A stretch of DNA of 5,478 nucleotides from Actinomycetes bacterium (GTDB lineage Bacteria > Actinomycetota > Actinomycetes > Actinomycetales > Cellulomonadaceae): contig JAEWOA010000194.1 in the NCBI GenBank assembly GCA_023461115.1, positions 1 through 5,478 on the forward strand, in the 5' to 3' direction. A program made the position numbers and the translations under genes. The stretch's first letter is position 1. Each line of letters opens with the position of its first letter. A model generated the notes under the pieces. That model was given only the letters and a program-made list of their open reading frames with translations. It did not search any database and was not told the origin of the DNA. Below, one piece after another: positions 1-5,478 of the stretch.

Positions 1-1307
1 AGCACGACGTCGCCGCCCAGCTCGCGCGCGAGCTCGCGCGCGATCGCCAGGCCGAGGCCCGAGCCGCCCGCGTCGCGCTCACGCGCCTCGTCGAGCCGCA
101 CGAAGCGCTCGAAGACCGCCTCCCGGACGTCGGCCGGGACACCGGCGCCGTCGTCGTCGACGAGCACCAGGCCCGGCGCCACCGTCACCAGCACGCCCGT
201 GCGCGCGTGGCGCGCGGCGTTCTCGACGAGGTTGCGCACCACTCTCGTCGTCGCCGCCTCGTCCGCCCACGCGCTGCCGGCGCCCTCGACGCGCACGGCA
301 GGCGTCCCGGGAGACGCGGCCACGACCGCGCGCGCGACCCCCTCGGCCACCGCCGCGAGGTCCACCTCCTCGCGGCGGAGCGGCTGGGCGCCGACGCGCG
401 CGAGCACCAGCAAGTCGTCGACCAGGGCCTGCATCCGCAGCACCTGCGACTCCAGGTCCGCCGCGAGCTCCCGCGTCGTGGTCGTGTCGGGGTGCGCGCG
501 CGCGACCTCGACCGTCGCGCGCAGCGACGCGAGCGGCGAGCGCAGCTCGTGCGCGGCGTCCGCGACGAATGCGCGCTGGCGGTCCGCCGCGGAGCGCAGC
601 CGCGCCAGCATCGCGTCGAGGGTGCGCGCCAAGGCGCCGATCTCGTCGGCGGACTCGACCGCCGGGAACTCCTGCGAGCCGCCCTCGAGCGCGATGCTCG
701 CCGCCGCGCGGCGCAGCTCCTCGACAGGGCGCAGCGCCCGGCCCAACGCCACCCACACGAGCAGCCCGACCACCAGCGACAGGGCCGGCACGACGACCAG
801 CAGCCCGACTCGCAGCGCGCGCACCACACCCTGGACCTCCGCGAGCGGCACGGTCGCGACGACCGTCACCGGCTCGCCGTCCGCGTCGGTCGCCGCGAGC
901 ACCGCCGCGCGGGCCTCGTCGTCGTACGACGACGCGAGAGTCGAGACCGACGCCGGACGCGCGCGCAGGCGGCTCGCCACCTCGGCGTCCAGCACCGGGA
1001 GCGTGCGGCTCGCGCTCGACGAGGTCGCCAGCACCCGTCCGTCCGCGTCGAGCAGCTGGACGATCTCGCCGGGCTCGGCGACCGCGAGCGTCGTCGGGAC
1101 GTTGTCGGACGCGACCAGGGCGCCGACCGTGGCCACGCGCGAGCGCACGACGTCGTCGAGCGCCGCGACGCGGCTGGCCTGGAGCACCGCGGTGAGCGCG
1201 AACGCGCCCGCCACGAGCGCGAGCGCCACCACCGCGGTGGCGACGAGCGCCAGGCGCAGCCGCAGCACCGGCCGCACTCGCCCGGTCGCCGCGTCGCGCG
1301 CGCTCAC
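1..1307 (-). CDS. Membrane sensor histidine kinase of a two-component system (C-terminus cut by window edge)
   Basis: This is a class I sensor kinase that autophosphorylates a histidine and should pass the phosphate to the adjacent response regulator. About 435 residues are visible; the frame is open to base 1, so only the last few dozen residues are missing. Domains in order: a first membrane helix at about residues 15-42, an extracytoplasmic sensor region at about 43-165, a second helix at about 166-188, a HAMP linker at about 189-240, and a HisKA dimerisation domain with H-box AAHELRSPLASLR (His253). The HATPase_c domain follows, with N-box RNLVENAARHA (from 358), G1 box DDGAGVP (385-391), F-box FERFVRL (399-405) and G2 box GGSGLGLAIA (414-423). 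All catalytic motifs are intact. The GTG start at 1307 overlaps the regulator's TGA (GTGA), with AGGTGG a few bases upstream, which points to coupled translation. The sensor region gives no clue to the ligand that I can recognise. Confidence 0.95.
   Translation of the reverse strand, partial: MSARDAATGRVRPVLRLRLALVATAVVALALVAGAFALTAVLQASRVAALDDVVRSRVATVGALVASDNVPTTLAVAEPGEIVQLLDADGRVLATSSSASRTLPVLDAEVASRLRARPASVSTLASSYDDEARAAVLAATDADGEPVTVVATVPLAEVQGVVRALRVGLLVVVPALSLVVGLLVWVALGRALRPVEELRRAAASIALEGGSQEFPAVESADEIGALARTLDAMLARLRSAADRQRAFVADAAHELRSPLASLRATVEVARAHPDTTTTRELAADLESQVLRMQALVDDLLVLARVGAQPLRREEVDLAAVAEGVARAVVAASPGTPAVRVEGAGSAWADEAATTRVVRNLVENAARHARTGVLVTVAPGLVLVDDDGAGVPADVREAVFERFVRLDEARERDAGGSGLGLAIARELARELGGDVV
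22..43. repeat. Perfect 22-bp palindrome with alternating CG, inside the histidine kinase gene
   Basis: Positions 22-43 form a perfect palindrome centred between 32 and 33 on GAGCTC, with both arms made of alternating CG. A second overlapping palindrome of 16 bp covers 19-34. The DNA encodes the repeated peptide ARELAREL right after the kinase G2 box, so codon bias on a duplicated Ala-Arg-Glu-Leu unit explains much of it. Alternating CG can adopt Z-DNA or cruciform structures, but no function is implied. Confidence 0.5.
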
Positions 1308-1957
1308 CCCGCCACCTGGTAGCCCGCGCCGCGCACGGTCCGCACGGCGCCCCGCCCGAGCTTGCGCCGCAGGTAGCCCACGTACACCTCGACGACGTTG
1401 AGGTCTTCCCCAGGCACGTCCCACACGTGGTCGAGGAGCTCGAGCTTGGGCACCACGCGGTCGGCGTGCCGCATCAGGTACTCGAGCAGCGCGAGCTCAC
1501 GCGCCGTGAGCTCGACGGGCTGTCCCGCGCGCGTCACGGTGCGCGCCGAGGGGTCGAGCGCCAGGTCCCCGACCTGCAGCACCGCAGGGCGCGCGGCGGC
1601 GGGGCGGCGCACCAGGGCACGCAGGCGCGCGACCAGCACGACGAACGAGAACGGCTTGGTCAGGTAGTCGTCGGCGCCGACGTCCAGGCCGTCCGCGACG
1701 TCGTGCTCGCCGTCCTTCGCGCTGAGCAGCAGCACGGGGGTCCACACGTCCCGCGCCCGCAGCGCGGTGACCACGTCGTACCCGTTGCGGCGCGGCAGCA
1801 TGATGTCCAGCACGATCGCGTCGTAGTCGGTGTCGACGGCCATCGCGAGGCCCTGCTCGCCGTCGTGCGCGGTGTCGACCGCGAACCCTTCGGCGGTCAG
1901 CCCACGCTGGAGCGCGCGCACGAGCGGCCGTTCGTCGTCGACCACCAGCACGCGCAC
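1304..1957 (-). CDS. OmpR/PhoB-family response regulator transcription factor
   Basis: This 217-residue DNA-binding regulator is the partner of the overlapping histidine kinase. The receiver domain (1-117) has the acidic pocket Asp7-Asp8, the phospho-acceptor Asp51 in VLDIMLP, the switch Ser79 in LLLSAKDG and the conserved Lys101 in YLTKPF. A short linker leads to a winged-helix output domain (about 125-216) with recognition helix NVVEVYVGYLRRKL (187-200) and the terminal wing RTVRGAGY. Length and domain order are normal for the family. The frame stays open upstream to 2164, but that part is antisense to the next gene and has no receiver fold. The GTG at 1957, giving MRVLVVDDE, puts beta-strand 1 at the N-terminus as expected. 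No good Shine-Dalgarno sequence precedes it, only GGTGG about 12 bases upstream, so the message may be leaderless or weakly initiated. The receiver-output linker resembles the CutR/TrcR-like group, but I do not assign a symbol. Confidence 0.95.
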   Translation of the reverse strand: MRVLVVDDERPLVRALQRGLTAEGFAVDTAHDGEQGLAMAVDTDYDAIVLDIMLPRRNGYDVVTALRARDVWTPVLLLSAKDGEHDVADGLDVGADDYLTKPFSFVVLVARLRALVRRPAAARPAVLQVGDLALDPSARTVTRAGQPVELTARELALLEYLMRHADRVVPKLELLDHVWDVPGEDLNVVEVYVGYLRRKLGRGAVRTVRGAGYQVAG

Positions 1958-1973
1958 ACGGGCAGCATGCCAC

Positions 1974-1987
1974 CGGGCCCGGGCCCG
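1974..1987. repeat. Perfect 14-bp GC palindrome upstream of the response regulator
   Basis: CGGGCCCGGGCCCG reads the same on both strands, with its centre between 1980 and 1981. It lies 17-30 bases upstream of the regulator's GTG, where a promoter or untranslated leader would be. It could be a dimeric protein-binding site or a small hairpin in the leader. In DNA this rich in G and C such a palindrome may also arise by chance. Confidence 0.45.
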
Positions 1988-2012
1988 CGGCGTGGGCCGA
2001 GGGTCGGCGCCT

Positions 2013-2028
2013 CTCAGCGTCCCCTCAG
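2013..2028. promoter_or_regulatory. Candidate response-regulator operator: tandem CTCAG half-sites, 11 bp apart
   Basis: CTCAG occurs at 2013-2017 and again at 2024-2028, exactly 11 bp from start to start. OmpR/PhoB-family regulators bind head-to-tail to direct half-sites spaced about one helical turn, so the spacing fits the regulator encoded next door. The pair lies 24-39 bases upstream of the secreted-protein ATG and 56-71 bases upstream of the regulator's GTG. It could therefore sit at or just downstream of the rightward promoter, or at an activating position for the leftward one. The assignment rests on spacing and location only. Confidence 0.5.
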
Positions 2029-2042
2029 GCAGCCGGTGGCAC

Positions 2043-2047
2043 GGTGG
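2043..2047 (+). promoter_or_regulatory. Ribosome-binding site deciding the start of the secreted protein
   Basis: GGTGG lies 4 bases before the ATG at 2052. It is a moderate Shine-Dalgarno match. Together with the signal peptide that begins at once after this ATG, it selects 2052 over the longer open frame that reaches back to 1830 across the regulator gene. Confidence 0.6.
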
Positions 2048-2051
2048 CTCC

Positions 2052-3287
2052 ATGACCACCACACGCCGCCTCTCCCACCGGGCCCGCTGGGCCGTCCCCG
2101 CCGCGGCCGCCCTCGTGGTGGCCGGCGCCTTCGCGGCGCCCGCGCTCGTGGCCAACGCCGACACCGACCTGCCCGAGCTGACCGCCGAGCAGCTCGTCTA
2201 CCACGTCGCGGCCGCCGACCCGGCAGCCCTGTCCGGAACCGTCGTCTACACCGCGCGGCTCGGGCTCCCGGAGATCCCGCTGGGCGAGGTCGCGGGCGCC
2301 GACCCGGTGAACTTGCTGGGCGGCTCGTCGACGCTGCGCGTGTGGACCGACGGGCAGGCGCGCTCGCGCGTCGCGCTGCTCGGCGCCACGTCCGAGTACT
2401 CGGTGGTGTCGGACGGGCCCGAGGCCTGGACGTACGCGAGCGACGACAACGAGGTGGTGCACTACACCGTGAGCGCCGCCGACCGCGCCCGGCTCGAGGC
2501 GATGAAGGCCGAGGCGACGACGCCTCCTCGCGCCCACGGCGCCCTGCCGACCCCCCAGGAGGCGGGCCGCGAGGCCCTCGCGCTCGCGCAACGCGACTCG
2601 ACGATCAGCGTCGAGCCGCCGACGACGGTGGCCGGCCGGGACGCGTACCGCGTGGTCGTCGAGCCCAAGAGCGACACGACGCTCGTCGGGCGGATCGTCG
2701 TGGCCGTGGACGCCGAGACGTGGACCGCGCTGCGCGTGCAGGTGTGGTCGGCCGACGAGCCGATCACCCCGGCGCTCGAGGTGGGCTTCACCGACGTGGA
2801 CTTCGCCAAGCCCTCCGACGCCGTGCTCACGTTCACGCCGCCGCCCGGGGCCGCGACCCGCGACGTCGTGGTCCCGCTGCCCACCGAGCAGCAGCTCGCG
2901 GACGCGCGCGCCGACGCGGACGCCAAGGCCACCGCCGGCCTGCCCGACGGCGTCACCGTGACGGGCACGGGCTGGGACACGGTCGTCGAGCTCGCCGACG
3001 TGGACGTGGACGCCCTGATCTCCGCCGACCCGCAGACGGTGGCCGAGGGCTACCGCAAGACGTTCGGATCGCAGGGCGCGCAAGAGCTGTACGAACAGTG
3101 GGTCCCCGCACACGGCGACGGCATGGTGCCCGACCTCGACTCGGCCGCGCTGTACGAGGCGCTCACCACCCCGGTCCCGCAGGGACGGGTGCTGCGCTCG
3201 GCGCTGCTCTCGGCGCTGATCACCGACGACGGCCGCGTGCTCGTCGGCGCTGTGCCCGTGGACACGCTGCTGGCGCTGGCCCAGTGA
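2052..3287 (+). CDS. Secreted LolA/RseB-fold protein (LolA-like family of actinobacteria)
   Basis: This 411-residue exported protein matches my recollection of the actinobacterial proteins annotated as LolA-like, RseB-like or DUF2092. Residues 1-36 form a Sec-type signal peptide: Arg-rich start, hydrophobic core VPAAAALVVAGAFAAPALV and likely cleavage after ANA36. There is no cysteine anywhere, so it is not a lipoprotein and should be free outside the membrane. Family-like features are the start LTAEQLVYHV (43-52), LSGTVVYTARLGLPEIP (60-76), the beta-rich body with VWTDG and AWTYAS, the GWDTVVEL stretch (307-314) and the C-terminal ITDDGRVLVGAV (390-401). A more helical segment at about 322-376 seems longer than I expect for the family. 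LolA/RseB folds bind lipids or lipoprotein chains; the ligand here is unknown. It is the first gene of an operon with an ABC transporter, suggesting a sensing or substrate-handling role at the cell surface. Confidence 0.82.
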   Translation: MTTTRRLSHRARWAVPAAAALVVAGAFAAPALVANADTDLPELTAEQLVYHVAAADPAALSGTVVYTARLGLPEIPLGEVAGADPVNLLGGSSTLRVWTDGQARSRVALLGATSEYSVVSDGPEAWTYASDDNEVVHYTVSAADRARLEAMKAEATTPPRAHGALPTPQEAGREALALAQRDSTISVEPPTTVAGRDAYRVVVEPKSDTTLVGRIVVAVDAETWTALRVQVWSADEPITPALEVGFTDVDFAKPSDAVLTFTPPPGAATRDVVVPLPTEQQLADARADADAKATAGLPDGVTVTGTGWDTVVELADVDVDALISADPQTVAEGYRKTFGSQGAQELYEQWVPAHGDGMVPDLDSAALYEALTTPVPQGRVLRSALLSALITDDGRVLVGAVPVDTLLALAQ

Positions 3288-3352
3288 CGGCGGCGCAGGC
3301 TGGCGCCCTCGTCGGCTCGCCCGCGGCCGCCACGGCGCGCGACGATGACCGC

Positions 3353-4327
3353 ATGGAGCCCGGCGCCACGTTGGCCGTCAGAACCGCGGGCCTGACCAAG
3401 CGGTTCCGGTCCGGGCAGGTCGCGGTCGACGGCCTGGACCTCGCGGTCCCGCGCGGCGCGGTGTACGGGTTCCTGGGCCCCAACGGCTCCGGCAAGACCA
3501 CGACCATCCGGATGCTGCTCGGCCTCGTGCAGCCCACCGCCGGCGAGGCGTGGCTGCTGGGCGCACGCATGCCCGAGGCCGCGGCGGCCGTGCTCCCACG
3601 CGTCGGCGCGCTCGTCGAGGGACCCGCGTTCCAGCCGTACCTGTCCGGCCGCGCCAACCTCGCGCGGCTCCAGGCGGCCGACTCCACGGGCGACCCCCAC
3701 ACGGCACAGGCGCGCGCGGAGGCGGCGCTCGAGCGCGTCGGCCTCACGTCCGCCGCGGGCAAGCCGTACCGGCAGTACTCGCTCGGCATGAAGCAGCGGC
3801 TCGGGCTCGCCGCCGCGCTGCTGCGGCCCCGGGACCTGCTGGTGCTCGACGAGCCGACCAACGGGCTGGACCCGCAGGGCACCCGTGAGGTGCGGCACCT
3901 GATCCGCGAGCTGGCGCACGGCGGGACCACCGTGCTCGTGTCGTCGCATCTGCTCACCGAGATCGAGCAGGTGTGCTCGCACATCGGCATCATGAGTCGC
4001 GGGCGGCTCCTGGCGCAGGGCGAGCGCGAGGCGCTCGTCGCGCACGAGGCCGTGCGGGTGTCGGCGCACACGCATCCCGACGACGCACCGCGCGCCGCGG
4101 CCACGCTCGAGCAGCTGGGGCTCCGCGACGTGCAGGTCGGCCGGCCCGGCGACGGCCCCGGTGAGACGGCCACGGTCAGCGCCGCGCTCGGCGAGTGCGA
4201 CCCGTCGGTGGTCACCGCCGCGCTCGTCGGCGCGGGAGTCGGGGTGCACGGGCTGCAGGTCGACCGGCCGTCGCTCGAGCAGCTCTTCGTCGAGCTCACC
4301 GGGGAGGGCTTCGATGTCGCTCGCTGA
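3353..4327 (+). CDS. ABC transporter ATP-binding protein, BcrA/LanF-like (peptide-antibiotic exporter type)
   Basis: This 324-residue cytoplasmic ATPase powers the permease encoded just downstream. Visible motifs are Walker A GPNGSGKT (42-49), signature YSLGMKQRLGLA (142-153), Walker B LLVLDEP (162-168; Asp166, Glu167), D-loop NGLDP, and H-loop His199 in SSHLLTEIE. The Q-loop position reads VGALVEGPAF, with Glu89 instead of glutamine, as in the E-loop known from lantibiotic-immunity LanF ATPases. The C-terminal extension ends in SLEQLFVELTGE, usual for ABC-2-type drug and peptide exporters such as BcrA. The start is uncertain. The ATG at 3353 gives a normal N-terminus. A GTG at 3284 overlaps the previous stop codon (GTGA) and would add 23 residues; those codons have G or C in 21 of 23 third positions. 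Neither has a strong ribosome-binding site. The 3' end overlaps the permease by 14 bases, so the pair is surely cotranscribed. Confidence 0.93.
   Translation: MEPGATLAVRTAGLTKRFRSGQVAVDGLDLAVPRGAVYGFLGPNGSGKTTTIRMLLGLVQPTAGEAWLLGARMPEAAAAVLPRVGALVEGPAFQPYLSGRANLARLQAADSTGDPHTAQARAEAALERVGLTSAAGKPYRQYSLGMKQRLGLAAALLRPRDLLVLDEPTNGLDPQGTREVRHLIRELAHGGTTVLVSSHLLTEIEQVCSHIGIMSRGRLLAQGEREALVAHEAVRVSAHTHPDDAPRAAATLEQLGLRDVQVGRPGDGPGETATVSAALGECDPSVVTAALVGAGVGVHGLQVDRPSLEQLFVELTGEGFDVAR
4301..4308 (+). promoter_or_regulatory. Strong ribosome-binding site for the permease, inside the ATPase gene
   Basis: GGGGAGGG, which contains the GGAGG core, lies 5 bases before the ATG at 4314 and within the last codons of the ATPase. 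It is the best Shine-Dalgarno sequence I see in the window. It fixes the permease start at 4314 rather than at 4161, where the same frame is open but reads only Arg/Ser-rich shadow sequence. Confidence 0.8.
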
Positions 4328-5186
4328 GACCGTCGTCGCGCCGGTCCGCCCGCCGGCGCCCGCGCGCGGCGCTTTCGGGCGCCTCCTGGGCTCCGAGCTA
4401 CGCCTCGTCCTGGGACGGCGGCGCGCGATCGCCCTGCTCACGGGCCTGGGGCTCGTCCCGCTGCTGCTGGGCATCGTGCTGTACGTGACGCGCGACAACG
4501 CGTTCAGCGACCAGGGGCCCGGCTTCATCGAGCGGGTCACCGGCAACGGGCTGTTCCTCGTCGTCGCCGCGGTGTTCCTGTGCATGCCGTTCCTGCTGCC
4601 GCTGTGCATCGGGATCGCGTCCGGCGACGCGGTCGCGGGCGAGGCCGCGGCGGGCACCCTGCGTTACCTCCTCGTCGTCCCCGTCGCGCGCACGCGGCTC
4701 CTCGTCGTCAAGGCGATCGGCGCGCTCGCGTTCGCGGCGTCCGCGGTGCTCGCGATCGCCGTCGTCGGGCTCGTGGCCGGCGCCGTGCTGTTCGGCGTCG
4801 ACGACATCACGTTGCTCTCGGGCGACACCGCGCCGCTCGGCGAGTCCGTGCTGCGCGTCGCGGGGATCGTCGCCTACGTCGGGCTGTCGATGACGGGGCT
4901 GGTGGCCGTCGGGCTGTTCTTCTCGACGCTCACCGAGGTCCCCGTCGGGGCGATGGCCGCCACGGTGGCGGTCGCGATCGTCTCGCAGGTGATCGACCAG
5001 CTCCCCCAGCTGTCCGCGATCCACGGCGGGCTGCTCACCCACCACTGGCTGGACTTCGCGGAGTTCCTGCGGATCGAGCCGGACTGGGGAGTGCTCGCGC
5101 AAGGCATGGCGGTGCAGGCCGGGTGGGTGGTGGTGTTCGCGGCCCTGGCGTGGGCGCGCTTCACGACCGCCGACGTGTCGTCGTGA
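4314..5186 (+). CDS. ABC-2-type transporter permease
   Basis: This 290-residue integral membrane protein is the channel half of the exporter driven by the upstream ATPase. After a cytoplasmic N-terminus of about 35 residues it shows six likely membrane segments, at about 38-58, 79-103, 131-161, 181-204, 211-228 and 260-282. That is normal for BcrB/NatB-like ABC-2 permeases. Between helices 2 and 3 it has the usual cytoplasmic motif GDAVAGEAAAGTLRYLLVVP (104-123) followed by ARTRLLVVK, the conserved Glu..GTLR..L..P.xR....K pattern that couples to the ATPase. The ATG follows a strong ribosome-binding site and overlaps the ATPase by 14 bases in another frame. The substrate cannot be read from sequence; by its partner, export of a peptide or lipid-like antibiotic is plausible. 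It is the last gene of the operon and ends 7 bp from the convergent primase-like gene. Confidence 0.92.
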   Translation: MSLAETVVAPVRPPAPARGAFGRLLGSELRLVLGRRRAIALLTGLGLVPLLLGIVLYVTRDNAFSDQGPGFIERVTGNGLFLVVAAVFLCMPFLLPLCIGIASGDAVAGEAAAGTLRYLLVVPVARTRLLVVKAIGALAFAASAVLAIAVVGLVAGAVLFGVDDITLLSGDTAPLGESVLRVAGIVAYVGLSMTGLVAVGLFFSTLTEVPVGAMAATVAVAIVSQVIDQLPQLSAIHGGLLTHHWLDFAEFLRIEPDWGVLAQGMAVQAGWVVVFAALAWARFTTADVSS

Positions 5187-5198
5187 CGCCGCGTCACG
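5182..5198. terminator. Small inverted repeat carrying both convergent stop codons
   Basis: CGTGACG (5182-5188) and CGTCACG (5192-5198) are perfect inverted copies separated by CCG. The left arm contains the permease TGA and the right arm the TGA of the leftward gene, so the element is symmetric about the 7-bp gap. The hairpin has a 7-bp stem and a 3-base loop with no T-tract on either side, so it is at best a weak bidirectional terminator. No other terminator-like structure was seen between the two genes. Confidence 0.35.
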
Positions 5199-5478
5199 CG
5201 CTCTCGCGCAGCATCCGCCGACGGCCCTCGACCGCCACGAGCTCGGCGAACGCCGCCTGGTAGCCCACAGGATCCGCGGCCGCGTCCATGCGCTGCAGCC
5301 GCCCGCGGAGCTCGGCGATGTGCCGCGTGAACCCGAGCTCGACGAGCCGGAGCACCACCCCGCGCACGTAGTCGCCGATCGCCTCCGGCCGGTCCTCCGG
5401 CAGCGGAGCCACCGCGAGCGCCGTCACGAGCGCGCGCACCGGCTCCGCGGCCTCGTCGAGCACGGCGCCCACCCACGC
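5194..5478 (-). CDS. dnaG: C-terminal end of a DNA primase (DnaG), 5' part outside the window
   Basis: The last 94 codons of a gene that enters from the right edge; the frame is open to base 5478, with Ala-Trp upstream of the GTG at 5472, so that GTG is not the true start. The visible part is helical and ends in a pattern I recognise from actinobacterial DnaG C-termini: AWVGAV..., VRALVTALAVAPLP, VLRLVELGFTRHIAELRGRL, QRMDAAADPVGYQAAFAELV, then AVEGRRRMLRESA. Known DnaG ends have the same IAELK-x-LQR, FxELVxLE and RRxLRE spacing. This is the helicase-interaction domain that contacts DnaB at the replication fork. The zinc-finger and TOPRIM catalytic domains are not in the window. The identification is from memory of the family with no catalytic motif visible, so a distant helical protein is a small remaining possibility. 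Confidence 0.8.
   Translation of the reverse strand, partial: AWVGAVLDEAAEPVRALVTALAVAPLPEDRPEAIGDYVRGVVLRLVELGFTRHIAELRGRLQRMDAAADPVGYQAAFAELVAVEGRRRMLRESA

Larger units (their letters stand above)
1958..2051. promoter_or_regulatory. Divergent intergenic region shared by the regulator gene and the secreted-protein operon
   Basis: These 94 bp are the only clear non-coding stretch in the window and must hold the promoters of both the leftward two-component genes and the rightward operon, unless one of them starts inside the opposite gene. I could not pick out convincing -35/-10 hexamers on either strand; the DNA is almost entirely G and C. Visible elements are a 14-bp perfect palindrome next to the regulator start and a direct CTCAG repeat nearer the operon, listed separately. 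The arrangement suggests co-regulation and autoregulation, but this is inferred from layout. Confidence 0.7.

Noticed and set aside
199..1401. Two overlapping plus-strand open frames of about 370-400 codons opposite the histidine kinase
   Set aside because: The minus strand here encodes a complete set of kinase motifs. The plus-strand translations are low-complexity Ser/Arg/Ala shadows.
1830..2051. Upstream extension of the secreted protein to an ATG at 1830
   Set aside because: It is antisense to the regulator and would bury the signal peptide; ATG 2052 with GGTGG upstream fits better.
1958..2164. N-terminal extension of the response regulator back to an ATG at 2164
   Set aside because: The extra residues have no relation to a receiver domain, overlap the divergent gene antisense and would consume the whole promoter region; GTG at 1957 gives the canonical start.
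1427..3283. Long plus-strand open frame running from 1427 into the ATPase gene, suggesting a fused protein of more than 900 residues
   Set aside because: The part before the ATPase is antisense to the response regulator and out of frame with the secreted protein. Its translation is an Arg/Gly/Ala-rich shadow with no domain; only the part from 3353 (or 3284) is a gene.
3323..3330. GCGGCCGC and neighbouring small palindromes between the secreted protein and the ATPase as a possible regulatory hairpin
   Set aside because: They are short, have no T-tract, and are expected by chance at this base composition; the stretch may itself be coding.
3050..4657. Minus-strand open frame of 535 codons opposite the secreted protein, ATPase and permease
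   Set aside because: Its translation is Arg/Ala/Gly-rich without motifs and lies antisense to three genes with clear family motifs. Long antisense frames are expected when third positions are almost all G or C.
4398..5102. Minus-strand open frame of 234 codons rich in Arg, Asp, Glu, Gln and His, opposite the permease
   Set aside because: It is the antisense shadow of hydrophobic membrane-helix codons; no start signal or domain supports it.

Overview
The window is very GC-rich DNA with strongly G/C-biased third codon positions, from a high-GC actinobacterium. A Micrococcales/Cellulomonas-like origin is my best guess, from codon bias and protein style; no marker here fixes the genus. There are six protein genes, two of them cut by the window edges. 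I see no rRNA, tRNA, CRISPR array, transposase or other mobile element. Coding density is close to 100 %, and the only sizeable non-coding gap is the 94-bp divergent region at 1958-2051.

Layout. On the minus strand at the left end, an OmpR-type response regulator (1304-1957) is followed by a membrane sensor histidine kinase (1-1307) whose last C-terminal residues lie beyond base 1. The two overlap by four bases and are probably translationally coupled. Facing away from them on the plus strand is a three-gene operon: a secreted LolA/RseB-fold protein (2052-3287), a BcrA/LanF-type ABC ATPase (3353-4327, or from a GTG at 3284), and a six-helix ABC-2-type permease (4314-5186). At the right end, convergent and only 7 bp away, is the 3' end of a gene that looks like dnaG (DNA primase), a housekeeping gene marking the edge of the module.

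How it may work together. Shared divergent promoter DNA, the tight plus-strand operon and a pair of CTCAG half-sites spaced 11 bp apart (2013-2028, typical spacing for tandem OmpR-family binding) suggest that the two-component system controls the secreted protein and the transporter, its own genes, or both. The ATPase resembles exporters for resistance to peptide antibiotics, including a glutamate where most ABC proteins have the Q-loop glutamine. The most interesting hypothesis is an envelope-stress or antimicrobial-peptide defence module in which a LolA/RseB-like exported protein works with a BcrAB-type transporter under a dedicated two-component system. The family assignments are well supported; the joint function is inference.
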